NCBI GenBank assembly: GCA_016858145.1
Contig: JAEHOE010000031.1
Location: 620,001-684,000 of the forward strand
DNA from: Edaphochlamys debaryana
Taxonomy: Eukaryota > Chlorophyta > Chlorophyceae > Chlamydomonadales
Length of the DNA stretch: 64,000 bases
Direction of reading: 5' to 3'
Part shown: piece after piece, positions 10,280 to 22,165 of the stretch
Layout of the letters: each line of letters starts with the position of its first letter
How positions within the stretch are numbered: position 1 is the first letter of the stretch
The notes under the pieces: generated by a model
Seen by the model: the letters and a program-made list of their open reading frames with translations, nothing else
Databases searched by the model: none
Told to the model about the DNA's origin: nothing
Made by a program: the position numbers and the translations under genes

Positions 10280-12433
10280 TTAGTAGCCCTTGACCAGGAA
10301 GGGGTCCAGCGGCTTCCCGAGCGCGTAGACGATGAAGCCGATCTCACGCAGCTTGGCGTGGTCGAGAATGTTGCGGCCGTCGAAGATGAAGGCGGGCTTG
10401 GTCATCTTCTCGTACATGGACTTGAAGTCCAGGGTCTTGAACTGGTCCCACTCGGTCAGCACGCAGATCGCGTGCGCACCGTCAGCCGCCGCAACCGCAT
10501 CGGAGACCACCTGGACGTTCTCGAGCATGTGGGTCTGCGAGCGGCTGTAGTTGGGGCGGTCCCACTCGAACTTGGGCGCCGAGAGGTCGCGGAAGATCTG
10601 CTCGGCGGTGACCTCGGGGTCGAAGATGCAGCACCTGGCGCCGTCGCGGATGAGGCCCTTGCACACGTCGATGGCGGGGGTCTCGCGGGTGTCACCGGTG
10701 TCCTTCTTGAAGGCGAAGCCATAGATGGCGATCTTCTTCTGCGAGACCGTGTTGAACATGGCACCGATCACGCGCTCCACGAAGCGCTGCTTCTGGTAGT
10801 CGTTCATGGAAACGACCTGGAACCTGGAGGGCGGGAAGTGGTAGGGGTGGGGTAGAGTCAGGGGGTCGCAGATTGGTAACGCAGGGAGGCTGAGAGCACG
10901 CGGTTTGCTACCGAGCCGCCCACTTGCCCGGCGCGCCGCGTCTGTCCTCTCCCCTCATCTAGACATGCGCTTCCCCCCACCTCGTCCCCCGCCTCACCAG
11001 TACTCGGCGACCTCCTTCAGGCCAACCGACTCGCACACGTAGCACAGGTTGAGGATGTCCTTCTGGAAGCACGAGCCGCCGAAGCCCACCGAGGCGTTCA
11101 GGAACTTGTTGCCGATGCGGCTGTCCGTGCCGATGGCGTGCGCCACCTGCTGCACATCGGCGCCGGTAGCCTCGCACAGAGCGGAGATGGCGTTGATGGA
11201 GGAAATGCGCTGAGCCAGGAAGGCGTTGGCCGTCAGCTTGGCCAGCTCAGCCGACCACAGGTTGGCGGTCAGGATGCGCTCCTTGGGGATCCAGTGAGCG
11301 TACACGGAGGCCAGAGTCTCCACAGCCTTCTGGCCGCTCTCCGTCTCGGAGCCACCGATCAGCACGCGGTCGGGGCAGCGCAGGTCCTCCATGGCCGTGC
11401 CCTCAGCCAGGAACTCCGGGTTAGAGAGAATCTCGAAGTTCACGTTGGGGTCCTGGCAGTTGCGCTTCAGCACCTGCGGGTGGGGGCAGCCATGCGGAAG
11501 CGTTAATGGAGCTGGCGGCCCAAGTCCAGCCGCGTACGCAATGGATTAGGGACGGGACGGCGTTGTAGGACACACCATCAGCGGGCACACCATCAGCGAC
11601 CCCAGGTGTCAGCAGCATGGCATCAACCCACCTTGCCGATGGCCTCAGCGGTCTTCACAGGGACGGTCGACTTCTCCACGACAATCTTGCTGCTGGTGGA
11701 GACCGAGGCAATAAGGCGAGCGGCACCCTCCCAGTAGGTCAGGTCAGCGGCCTTGCCGGCACCAATACCGTGGGTCTTGGTGGGAGTGTTGACACTGCGA
11801 CAGCAGGAGGCACAAGACGACTCAGCAGGGCCAGGTGACACGGTGGCTTTGGCATTCCCTGACCCCTCCCCAGCCCCACTCCGCCACCCCCCGCCCTCCA
11901 GAACGCTAGCTTCGCCACTACCTGACCGCTCCCTGATCCCTCACCAGTCCCGGCCCGGAGCCTACTCCTCCCTTTCTGCGCCACCCCTCCACAGTCAACA
12001 CGGGGAAAACACAGGACGGGGCACACACCTGACGAAGATGATGTCGGCCTCGCCGACGTGCTTCTTGGTGTCCGTGCTGAAGAACAAGTTGCGGCCACGG
12101 CACTCCTTCACCACCTCCAGAAGGCCGGGCTCATAGACTGGGGCACAGGGAAGGCACAACTGCTAAGGCCCAGCAATTCCGGTGGAGGGCGGCATGCGAT
12201 GGGGACTTACTGGGCAGCTTGTCGCTGTTCCAGGCCTTGATGCGCTCCTCGTTGATGTCCACGACAACGACCTGCAAGCGACGGGGTCACCGCGGTCAGC
12301 TAGGGTCTTGTCCAAAGCCGATCGCGGGAAGTTGTGCTGCAGCCCCGCGCACCTCAATCTCAGGGCACTTCAGGGCCACCATGGCCATCGTAGGGCCGCC
12401 CACATAGCCAGCGCCGATGCAGGCAATCTTCAT
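10280..12433 (-). CDS. UGD: UDP-glucose 6-dehydrogenase
   Basis: Six exons on the minus strand (12433-12353, 12271-12211, 12137-12029, 11794-11632, 11473-10998, 10823-10280) give 477 residues, the usual length for plant and animal enzymes. The enzyme oxidises UDP-glucose to UDP-glucuronate with two NAD+ in the cytosol, feeding cell-wall and glycan precursors. The N-terminus has the dinucleotide-binding GAGYVGGPT, then [11 protein letters not shown]. The conserved [12 protein letters not shown] and [10 protein letters not shown] follow. The catalytic cysteine is in [10 protein letters not shown]. The C-terminal domain has [14 protein letters not shown] and the UDP-binding FDGRN. All phases close and all sites are GT-AG. 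There is no organelle presequence. The gene lies just downstream of the P450 on the same strand, with separate promoters. Confidence 0.96.
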
Positions 12434-13628
12434 TCTTGCTGGCGCTTGATGATCGAAGAGGAAGTTGTGGATGGGTCGCAGAGGACTGCGACCAGGGGCG
12501 CGGCTCAAGTGACGAGATGAAAGGGGCTGGGGTGTGCAGGCCGTAAAGTAAATCCTGGGGCGAACGCGCGAGTCTTTTTGAGCCCACACCATTGGAACGC
12601 CGTACGGCGCCGTTGCAAGTCGCGCTGTCCGCGTTCTGGCGCCAAGTCAGTCCGCTTGTGGAAAGACTTGTCACAAGACGTCGTTCAGGCAAGGCCGACT
12701 ACACCGGTTTACCGCGGCAATCGGGCTCGCCATTCATGTCCCAGGCGAGCGCTGGCGCCCAGCTGTCCGCGGGCCGATAAGCAGGCACCAGCTATACGCC
12801 TGCGCCACGTCACGGGATTATGGCACGCGGGATATGGGAAGGAGTCTGTTGCGCATTCCATCAGCGCTGCTGTTGTGGCGACCCAGCCGACACCGCGTCC
12901 TACAGCACTTTCAGGGGAAGCTGGGTGACAACAAGAGCCGATCTGCTCAGTCTGCCCACACACACCGAAGTCGAAGCGCCGCGACTGGCCTGGCGAGCAA
13001 GCCCTAGGCACCCCGCGTCAGCCCCCGCCCCGCCCCGCCCCGCCCCTAGCACCGCCGTGCTTCGTCGTCACTCCCGTCCTACCAGTGACACAGCAGCAGC
13101 CTGGAGATGGTCCCCGCCGCATGCGCCTGGCACAGCACGCAGCCTCACGCAGCCTCCGTCCGTCAGCACCAGAATCGCTACCTCCCCCGCCCTTTCTGGG
13201 TACGCCACACCCCGACTAAGAATACGTCCGCCTGTGTGCAAAGCCATGTACTTTCTTCTCCTCCCCGGACGCCGGGCGCCTCCCAGCCCACTTAAGCTGC
13301 TGCTTGTGCCCCACAAGGGGCCTATTCCCTCCCGCGTCCCGCCCCGCCTGGCCGCATCCAATTCAAAAAGTACAGCAGCCTGTCAGTGCAGTCCGCCTGG
13401 GCGTCGCCACCTGAAGCCGTCCGCGCTGAACGTGCTTCCCACGTTCCCAGCTGTCGCACGCCCCTTGTCCCGAGCCGCCTCCCGCCGTCTGCCCCTGCTT
13501 CACCCACATAGCTCCCCAACCAACCCGCACCGCGTTGTCTCTTCAGTGGCTCCCTCCAATACGCGCACTCCCAGCGCCCGTCACACATGTCCACATGCTG
13601 TCTGCTCTCCGCGCGCGCACCACAACCT
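12434..13628. other. Intergenic region between P450 and UDP-glucose dehydrogenase
   Basis: This holds the 3' flank of the P450 and the promoter of the dehydrogenase. A run of CCCCG repeats sits at about 13026-13047. The long open frame on the plus strand here has no family features and is rejected as a gene. Confidence 0.5.
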
Positions 13629-16600
13629 TCACCGACGGGGCACGCCCAGCTGCACCCAGCACGGCTTGCGTGGCACCTTGACGCCAACCAGGCGCTTGAG
13701 GTCCATGGGAGGCAGCAGCCCCGCCACGTCGCCGGAGTGCCGCCAGTCCTGTCGGGTGGAGGGACACGGGACTCGGTACGTGCCGAGACGGGTTGCATCC
13801 ACGGGGTGCATCGTGACCGAGTCACGCCACTTGCAAGCACGCACATCGGTACACGACCAGCTCGTGTCAAAGCTCAACCCAGTCGCGCTACGCGCTGCTC
13901 CGCCATGCTGCTACTGCGCCCCACCTCCATTGAGCCGTCCAGTCCGTCGAACCAGCCGAAGCCCCAGGCCAGCGACCTGAAGGGACCGCGGCGGCAACAG
14001 GACGGAGTGAGCAAGGGTCTGGCGCTGGGCTCGTGACCTGCGACTCCTACAGCTGCATACAAGACCACTGCCCCCCGCCAACACTCCTGCCCTGCGCTCC
14101 AACCCACAAGCCTGGCGCCCCCCGCCAGCCAGCCAGCCTGGTGCCCCCGGGCTTCATACCTGCGCCCCAGCAGCCCGGCCAGGATCTCGAACAGTGCCGA
14201 GCCCCCCTCCACCTCCGACAGCCGGGGCTGGGGGGGCACCGGGGGGGGCCGCGCGGGCACGGTCTTGGTGCGCCGGGCACCGGGCGACAGCGGCGCAGGG
14301 GATGTGGCCGCCGCGTTGCCAGAGGGCGAGGGGGGGCCCGTGCTGTGCGGCGCCTCGGCGGGGCCGTAGCTCAGCTGCATGTCGTACGTGTACAGCAGTA
14401 GCTGAGTCAGCAGGCCGAGCTCCTGCTCCGCAAAGAAGCGGCCCGGGCAGCGGTAGGGGCCGCCGCCAAACGCCAGGCCTGCGCACGGCGCAGCAGTGGG
14501 CACGTCAAGTGCAGGCCGTTGCCGCCCCCTCGCACCAGGAATCCTCCCTCGCCAGGACGGGCCTCGTGCCCCTGAGCCGAAACCCCTTGTCCATTGCCCT
14601 CCTTCCCTACCCACCCGCCACCCCCCTCCCCAGGAGCTCACCCGCCACGCCCGGTACCACCGTGTTCCCGTCGGCGAGCCGCAGCTCCGGACGGTTGGGG
14701 TCGAAGGTCCAGGGGTCCGACCCCGACCCAGATCCCGACCCAGATCCCGACCCAGATCCCGACCCAGATCCCGACGCAGGCCCGTTTGCCGCTCCCTGGG
14801 ATGCACCACCCTGGCCGCCCCCGCTTCCGCTGCTGGCGCTGCCGCCGTACAGGCTGCCGTGGTGGGACTCGAAGGGGCACACGGCCATGATGCGGCCGCG
14901 CGGCAGGCGCAGCACGCCGCCGGGCCGTGAGGGGGCGGGCAGCTCCAGGCAGGGCGAGGCCGACACGATGCGCACGTCTATGGACTGCAGAGGCGGCGGA
15001 CGGCGGGCAGCCGGGGGGTCGGCGGCGACCGGGTTCATGGGTTCGGCAAGTCACTGAGTGCGCAGCCAGAACACGTAGCAAGCTGCCCCAGCGTCCATAT
15101 ATCGAGCCGCCCTCCCACTCCCTCCAGGCTCCTCCCCCACCTCGCCCCACAGGGTGCTGCCCCGTAACATCCTCTTTCTTTGCCATCCCCCCCTCTGCCC
15201 CATCCTACTTCATTGCGCCCCCCGCCCTCCGCCCCGCCGCCCCACCTGCACGCGCAGCCGCAGCGCCTCGGCGACGCAGCGGGACACAGCGGAGCGCCGC
15301 TGGGCGGCCAGGCGGGTGGCGGCCGCCACCAGCTCTGGGAGGGGGGGGCGACGAGGTCGGGGCGAAAGGTGTGAAATGCGCCAACGTTGCGGGGGGAAGG
15401 TCAGCAGCTAGAGGCCAAGCCCGATCGGGCGGAGCCTGGCGCTACAGGTTCGGCAGCTGCCCAGTGCTCACCCGCGTCTCCGTGGCTGCCCTTGGCCGCC
15501 GGCGCCGAGTCGAGCTCCGCCTGCGGTCCAAGGGATGTCCAGTAAGGGCCCGGTCCACATCGCCCACACGCTCCCTCCCACTCGCTACCATACCCCACTC
15601 AAACTCATCCCCAAGCGCCCACCTCGCCCCGGCCGCAAACCCCGTCCCCGCCCAACACAAACTCTCCCCCGCCCAGCCCCCGCCTCCGCCCGACCCCCAC
15701 CTGCAGCTCCGCCAGCACCTGCGCCCGGTGCGGGCGGTTCTCGGGCAGCAGCAGGAAGCCCACGGACCAGAAGGCGGCGGGCACGGTGTTGGCCTGGGGA
15801 GTGAGTGAGGGGGGGAGGGGAGGAAAGAGTGTTGAGGTGGGCTGCGTAAGGGCGGCCAATGGGGGAAGCCAACGAGGCGTAGGGGCTGAATGCTGGGCTG
15901 GAGGGGACACAGGTGCACGGGTGGGCTGCAACGGTGCCAAGGTAGCAGTGAGACTGAAAGGCCAACCCGTCCGGCTTGCATGAACCCCCTTCCCCGGGCC
16001 TCGCCTGCGACGCCCACAGGACTGCCAGCAGCAGGTTGGGCCTCAGCTTGGCGGGGAGGCCGGAGGTCCTGGGGGCAAGGGCGCCAGCAGACGGGAGGAG
16101 TGGGCCGGGGGCTGTCCTCGCCCCCTTCGGGCTGCCTCGCTGAGTGCTCTCCAAGAATGAGCCCGTCGCCATGGGAAAGCCCTCACCCACCTACCCTTCC
16201 GACCCCTCGACATAATTCAGCCTCAATCCACCAGGCAGCCTCGATGCCAGGCCTCTGAAGCCCCCCGTCCCCAAGCCCTATGACCATCCGCAGCCGCCTT
16301 CCACATCCCCACCCTTCTCATGTCTTCAACCCCACTGCCCCGAACCGGGCTTACTGCTCACGCGTCTCCTGTGTACCCCATGCCGCAATTTGAACTTGCA
16401 TCCTCATGTCACGCACCCACCGCAACACCTACTAAATATATACCCAACACACACGCACCTGTCCAGCAGCTCCCCCGCGATGGTGCCCGCGAACAGCCCC
16501 CGCGCGTCCGCCCGCGCCAGGGCCCGCAGGATGGCCGCCCGGGAGCGCGTGAAGCGGGGCAGCAGCGCGTGAGGGAGCGGGGAGGCGGCCAGCTGCGGCC

Positions 16601-18645
16601 GGGGCGGCAGGGCGGGACGTGCCAGCAGTGTGGGACGGAGACAACGAGGGAAACCGGCAGAGCGCGTGGCGTTTGGGATTACCTACCCCATGATTCCTCA
16701 CTCAAGCAACCCATCCCCGCGCGGCGGCGCCATCCCGCTCAGCTCCACACTTCCCTTCCCGCCCCTCCCCCCATACCCCTTCCCCTCCACCCCCCCACCT
16801 CGAATGCGTCCTCGAAGCAGAAGAACTCCTCCGCCAGCCGCCGCACGCCGGCGGGGGGCCGGGGCAGGGCGGTGGCAGCGGGGTCACGCGCCCACAGGTA
16901 CCGCGCCTCCTCGCCGCCCAGCGCCCCCTCCCCCTCTCCTTCCCCCTCGCCCTCCGCCCCCGCCCCCGTCAGCTCCCCCAGCGCCCCCACGAAGGCCCCC
17001 CCGAACAGGGTCTCCAGCACCACGTGGAACACCAGCCCGCGGCACAGCGCGTACAGGTCGACCTGGGGGCACAGGGTTGGGGGCAAGGGAAGGAGGGCGA
17101 AGGAGGAAGGGGGGAGGGAGGCGGGGAGGGAGCGGGGCGTTGTCAGTTCCAGGACCAGTTGGGAGAAGGCTCCAGTCTACAGTGCGGGAGCCACAGCCCA
17201 CGTAGCCGCGTAGGGCGGGGGCTAGTTCGCAAGTAGCCGCCGGGCCGCACCCGCCCCCGCCCACGCCCCACCTGCGCGTGGTGCACGTAGCAGGGCAGCA
17301 GCGCCAGCGCCCGTCGGCCCATGAGCTGCGGGAGGGGGGGGGGGCGGGAGAGGTTTTTGTGAAGGCAGCGCGAGGGTTGCGGTGCGGTGCAGCAGCCGAA
17401 CGGCTTTGCCAGTGGTGCCTGCCCCATCCGGACGGCACCCCTCCGCTCGACGCCCTCCCTGCTGGCCCCCTCCCTCCCCCTCACCCCCATGTGCGCCTCC
17501 AGGGTGCCGGGCACCAGCAGGTGGCGGATCTCCGCCAGCATCTGGGGGGGGGGCAGGGAGCGGGTATGATTGCTTGTGAAGGGGCCTGGGCGGTGGGGGG
17601 CACGGCTGCAACACACGGCCCGCGCCCCTCCCGACCCACATCCCCCTCTCCACCTTGGAGTGCAGGGGGAAGAAGGACCGCGACGTGAGCCCAAACACGC
17701 GCTGCGTAAACTGCTCCACGGCGGGCCTGAGAGGGTGGGGTGAAAGAGAAAGCAGGCCAGGAGGTCAGGGCGGGTGGGGCTCGTGTCGGCCGTGAGCTCG
17801 ACGCGGGGTTGGCGGGCGGCTTGACGCGGGACAGAGCAGCGCGTGCAGAGGCAGTATGTGGTTGTGTCGTGTGTACCGGTGCCGGTAACACCAGTTGCAG
17901 CGGGTGGCGACGGTGCCCATGCAGCCTGAGCTGCCGCCCTTCCCTCAGAGCCCCCTTAGACGCTAGAGCAACTCCTCCCTTCTACCAGCTAAGCCCGCCT
18001 GCGCACCGGAAGGTGATCTTGTCGTCAGGCAGTCCGAAGAACGCATCGATGTGCTCCGGCTCAAACAGGAACGTCATCTTCTGGCCCGCCAGGTTCAGGG
18101 AGAAGGCGCTGCCGTACTGTACGGAGGGAGGGCCAGGCGCGCGCTTCGACTCAGACTTACAAGGTGAGCCTGCTAAGTCCCGATCGCAGCCCCGGGTCCC
18201 CGCCGGACAGGGCTTGGACCCTGCAGACGTCCCAGGAGGAGGCGCCCTCGCCCTGGCGCCGACTCCTCGCCGCTGCCCACCTGCTGGTGGGCCTTGTGTA
18301 CATACGCCACGCCGTGCCTAGCGAGGCCCAGCGCGCTGCCCAGGAGCGGCAGGCCCTGAGGTCAAAGGCCGCGGGGCTGGTGGTTAGGCCATGGGAGGAG
18401 CTCGGGGAGCTCGCCCGGATAGGGGCCGTATGGGGTAAGGCCGCAAGGCAGGGTGGCTGCCGCCGACTCACCGACACAATCGGCGCGTCTCCGGGGATAC
18501 GTCTCCGCGCCCATAACCATACTGAAATGATCACTGGAAAGATCGCCGCCGCGACCAGCACCCAGGGCGATTCCTCGCTAGAGCGCAGGAAAGCAGCCAT
18601 CGCCTCGTTCAGCCCGGCGAGCAGTGCCTGGGCCGTGTCTGCCAT
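13629..18645 (-). CDS. Cytochrome P450, CYP7/CYP8-like
   Basis: Sixteen exons on the minus strand: 18645-18472, 18355-18281, 18116-18007, 17726-17654, 17541-17485, 17325-17272, 17062-16799, 16592-16459, 16068-16005, 15793-15701, 15520-15472, 15334-15246, 14984-14642, 14478-14160, 13976-13925 and 13748-13629. They give 689 residues, longer than the usual ~500. A membrane anchor spans residues ~30-46. The I helix reads LWASQANTVPAAFW, nearly the same as I recall from mammalian CYP7A1. The K-helix ExxR is EALR (405-408). The heme site is FGGGPYRCPG with Cys537. The extra length comes from a Gly/Ser repeat (about 482-500) and inserts near 200 and 560-610. The intron after 16005 uses a GC donor (CAG|GCGAGG). 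An in-frame ATG lies seven codons upstream at 18666. It is a monooxygenase, probably ER-bound; the substrate cannot be told from sequence. Confidence 0.9.
14713..14775 (-). repeat. 12-bp coding minisatellite in the P450
   Basis: About four perfect copies of GACCCAGATCCC plus a partial one lie inside exon 13. On the coding strand they encode alternating Gly-Ser. The tract sits between the ExxR region and the heme-binding exon, so it extends a surface loop of the enzyme. Confidence 0.85.
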
Positions 18646-19266
18646 TTGTCTATTGACTGTCACCATACATCGGGGCGCCGGGAGATGATGGCGGGAGATG
18701 ACGCGCGCGGCGGACAATCCAAGTTCGACCAATCGGGGTAGGACGCGCGCTATAATGATCGCGTGAGCTGCACAGTGGGTTAGTGTGTTGCAGTGAATTC
18801 GTTTGAGGGCGTTGAGCTGTCGCTGCTATGGACTCAATGGTGTCCCGCCAAACCCCCGCGGGGTTTGCGGCGGCACGTGCCGGCAGCCCCCGCGAACCCC
18901 AGGCTCCGGTGCCGGTCGCGGGCGGAAGGACATGTCCTTTGGAATGCACATCCCGCTTTCAGACTTACACGTGGCATACATCCTGACCTCGGCCCCCGAC
19001 GCTACATGTCCTGCCCATCAACGCCAACACCACACCACCAATTCAGCCGGCTGATGCTGACATTCAAACCTGCCCTGTAGGGCACCACCGCCGCCAGGTA
19101 TCTACAATATGTACACAGTACCGAAATGCATAGGACATGTGGCCTACGCGGCCCTTTCCCCCCTACGCTCCGCGCGGGAGCTCTCGGCACTCGCCCGCGC
19201 CTCTCCACGGCCTTCCGGCGCTCTTGCTCTTCCTCTCCCTTCTCTCTGGTCTCTGGTACGGCTGCG
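18646..19266. other. Intergenic region upstream of the P450
   Basis: This holds the promoter of the P450 (minus strand) and the 3' flank of the gene ending at 19267. No coding frame is supported here. Confidence 0.5.
18965..18969 (-). promoter_or_regulatory. Candidate polyadenylation signal TGTAA
   Basis: TGTAA on the minus strand lies about 300 bases after the stop codon at 19267, a normal 3' UTR length for this kind of alga. Confidence 0.45.
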
Positions 19267-19992
19267 CTAGTACGGCAGCTCGCTGTACTGCTGGGGCGGC
19301 GGAGGCTGCCCGGGGGCCCCCGTCGAGTCCGGCCGGCCCTCCAGATCAAAAACTCCTGCACGCGGGGGGGGGAGGCAGACGCAGCACCCAACTTAGACGT
19401 CCACACCCTAGCCTCTCAACCTCCTTCTGCTCAGCCGGACCCATACAGAACCACAGGTCGCTTTCACGGCTGACGTCAAGCATACCGGCCCCCGCCCGCC
19501 CCCTCCCCCCCGTCCAACGCTTCAGGCGCTGGCCGACCCACCTGGGGGCAGGGCTCCGGCCGCAGTGGCCCGCGGAGCAAACTCCGGCGGCACCAGCCCT
19601 CCAGCGGCCTCAGGCATGGCGGGGTAGGGGCCCCCGCCACCGGGCCCCACGCCTGCCGCCCCCGCCGCCGGCAGCGGCGGCGCCGACGGCACCATTCCCG
19701 CCGCCATCGGCGCCCCCACTCCCGCTCCCGCATACATCACGCCCGGGTCATTTCCGCCGGGGCCGCCGCCGGCCATGCTGACAGCCTCCTCAGCCCTGGC
19801 CGCCTCCGCCGCCCCGCCGGGTCCAGGGCGCCCTCCGCCCCCTCCGCCCCCCCCTCCCGGCGTGTCGAGGACCAGCGTGTCTCCCTCCACGCGCATGAGC
19901 GGGCGCTCGGAGAAGATGCCGGTGGCCTGCAGGGAGCCCGGGCCGCCCGTGAAGGGGCCGGGGGAGGTGTCGTCGGGGGCCGAGGAAGACAT
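19267..19992 (-). CDS. Unknown Gly/Pro-rich protein
   Basis: Two exons on the minus strand, 19992-19542 and 19355-19267, give 179 residues. I do not recognise the family. The first exon begins MSSSAPDDTSPGPFTGG and holds a non-repetitive core (GIFSERPLMRVEGDTLVLDT), followed by Gly-rich and Pro-rich tracts. The second exon reads GVFDLEGRPDSTGAPGQ and ends in PPPPQQYSELPY, a tidy terminus that supports the splice. There is no signal peptide or membrane span. An in-frame ATG at 20268 would add 92 Arg/Gln/Ser-rich residues; I prefer the shorter start because that extension is low-complexity. The gene is divergent from the one starting at 20380 and may share its promoter. Confidence 0.65.
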
Positions 19993-20379
19993 GGCGCGGG
20001 GCGCTGGGAGCTGGAGGTGGAGGGAGCTGGACGCCGAGAGCGCTGGCTGCGGTGCTGCGCTGAAGCAAGAAAGCTGCGGCTGAAGAGGAGCCGGGCGCCG
20101 CGAGCAGGAGCGCTGTCGAGAGTGGAGTCGAGCCTCAAGGCGGCGGCGAGCGCGTGTTGCTGAGCTACAGGTGAGGAGCTGCTGCGGTTGCTGCTGGTAG
20201 CGCGGGGGCGGGGGCGCGGGAGGGCGAGGGGGGCTCGCCGGGCCCTGCGCGAGGTGACGCGGGTCCATGCGCGGAGGCCGCTGCTCAAAGCCCGACCGCC
20301 GTTGCTTGCCCAGCCACCTTAGGAAGCAGCAGCACAGAGCTTAGCACAACCTCACACCACAGCAGTCGCAGCAGCCACA
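19993..20379. promoter_or_regulatory. Divergent promoter region
   Basis: The region separates two start codons that point away from each other (19992 minus, 20380 plus), so it must hold both promoters and 5' UTRs. I see no clear TATA box. Part of it stays open in frame with the minus-strand gene. Confidence 0.5.
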
Positions 20380-22165
20380 ATGCAGCTCTCCGTGCCCCTC
20401 CGAGCCGCCCTGGCGCGGCGCGGCGCAGCCGCCGCGGGCGCAGCCGCGGCCTCGGCCCCCGCGGGCTACCGCTGCCTGAGCAGCGAGGGCAGCAGCAGGG
20501 AGGGGCCCTCCACCGAGGGCCAGGCGCCCATGCCGGACTTCCGGGGCGGCCCAGGTGCGCAGCTCGCCCCTGCGCTCCCGGCCACATGCCCGGCATCTAT
20601 CGTCACCCTGGCCTCTCGCGCCACGCCTTGCCGACACTCCTTTTATCTCCTCCTTCCTGCGTCCCGCTGCCTCCTGGCCTGACCTGGTCTCCCCGCACCC
20701 TTCCCGCACCCCTTCACCCTCGCAGCCACCGCCGACCCCGGCGTCATGAAGGAGGCATCCACCCCCGGACCCCGCGTGGCGCAGCAGCCGATGGGTGAGG
20801 CCCGCAGATGCAGCCGTGCCCTCTGAGTGCACACAGCCCTGGAGTTGCGCTGCAGCTGAGGGCGGGGGAGTTTGTGCCTGCTTTGTGCCTCCTTTGTGCG
20901 TGCTGTTGGGGCCTGGGTCAGGGTACGCTGTGCCCTCGAGTGCCGCAGAGCTGGGGGCAACCCCATCTCCTATGGCAACCTCCGTGTGCCCTGCCGACCT
21001 TGCCTGACCTTGCTGCCTGCGGCCCCGCCCCCAGACACCACGGGCCCCGAGACCGGCAGCGGTCTGGCCTCCCCGGACCCCCCCGTGGGCATCGAGAACC
21101 GGGACATGGGCCCCGGGGACTACTCCATGCCTCAGGTGGGGCCGGGGGGGATGGGGGGGCTGGCGGCGGGGCGCGGGGGTGGGGCAGGGGATGAGTGATA
21201 GAGACAGCGGGGACCATGCCGCAGGTGGGACGGCGGGTGGGGGTGCCGCAGGGAGGAGTGGACAACGTCAGGCCCTCACGTCATTTCCAGTGATCACGTG
21301 TGGCTGGGGCTGGGGCTAAGGCTCGAGGCACGGGTCCCTGCGCGTGAACATCGACGGTCCCTACCGCCCCCGCACCACGCTTTGCGCACCCCCTCCGTCG
21401 GAGCAGGGAGGAGTGGACAAGGTCCAGAGCCTGGGGCTGAGGGTGGAGGGTGGAGGGCGCAGTCCGCGCACGTGGGTTCCGGTGGTCATGGTGCGCCATC
21501 TGGCGCTGGGGATGGGGTTGGGGGCTGAGGCTGGAGTCACGGGTCCCTGCACGCCAACAACGGCGGTCCCTACCGGCCCCGTAGCGCGCTCTGCGCACCC
21601 TCTCCGTCGAGGCCCCCCGTCCCTCCAGCGCCTCACCTGCCCCCCCTTCCTACCCCCTCCGTCCCGCCCAACCTCAGATCCGGGAGGACGCCTACGCTGC
21701 GGGCGGCAACGCGGGGGGCAAGGGCGGCACGGGTGCCTCTGAGGAGGCCGAGGCGCGGCGGGGCAAGCTGGTGGAGGCGGACGGGGGCGCGGGCGGCAGC
21801 GAGCAGCCGCTGCCTGGCGCCGGGGGCAGGCCCGCGGAGGACTCGGCGGCGAGGGCGGCGGCGGGTCCTGCGGGTGAGTCCGTGAGTCCGTGCTGTCGGG
21901 TTCAACGGCAGCCCAGAAAGTTGGCGGGTGCTCACCAACATCGAGCGAACCCGGAGTGGGAGGCACCCCTCCCAACAGCCGACCATGTCACCGCGCCACA
22001 CCCCCTCCATCCCAGCGTCTCATCGCACCCTCGATGCTCTCCGCCTCACCCCCAGGCGGCACGGTCCCCCCCAGCCAGGCCAAGGCCTCCGGCCCCGACC
22101 TGCCCCCCGGCCACGACGCCAGCGGAGCCACGCTGGGCTCTACGGCCGATCAGGCGGACGCGTGA
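20380..22165 (+). CDS. Small hydrophilic protein with mitochondrial-type presequence
   Basis: Five exons (20380-20554, 20726-20794, 21035-21135, 21678-21873, 22056-22165) give 216 residues. The N-terminus MQLSVPLRAALARRGAAAAG is basic, Ala-rich and free of acidic residues, followed by a CLSSEG segment. This is the pattern of a mitochondrial targeting peptide. The mature part is hydrophilic and rich in Gly, Ala, Glu, Asp and Pro (PGVMKEASTPGPR, GIENRDMGPGDYSMPQ, EEAEARRGKLVEADGG) and ends SGATLGSTADQADA. It has no cysteines after the presequence and no hydrophobic core, so it is probably disordered. The composition recalls LEA-like or stress proteins, but no LEA repeat is present and I do not assign a function. 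Phases close at all junctions. Confidence 0.75.
21250..21622. repeat. Tandem duplication inside an intron
   Basis: Two diverged copies of a unit that starts GGGAGGAGTGGACAA and ends near TTTGCGCACC/CTCTGCGCACC lie in the third intron of the gene at 20380. Shared words include ACGGGTCCCTGC and CGGTCCCTACCG. Confidence 0.65.

Noticed and set aside
12820..13980. Plus-strand open frame of 386 codons between UDP-glucose dehydrogenase and P450
   Set aside because: Composition is Pro/Arg/Ser only, it runs antisense through the last P450 exons, and no family features are present.
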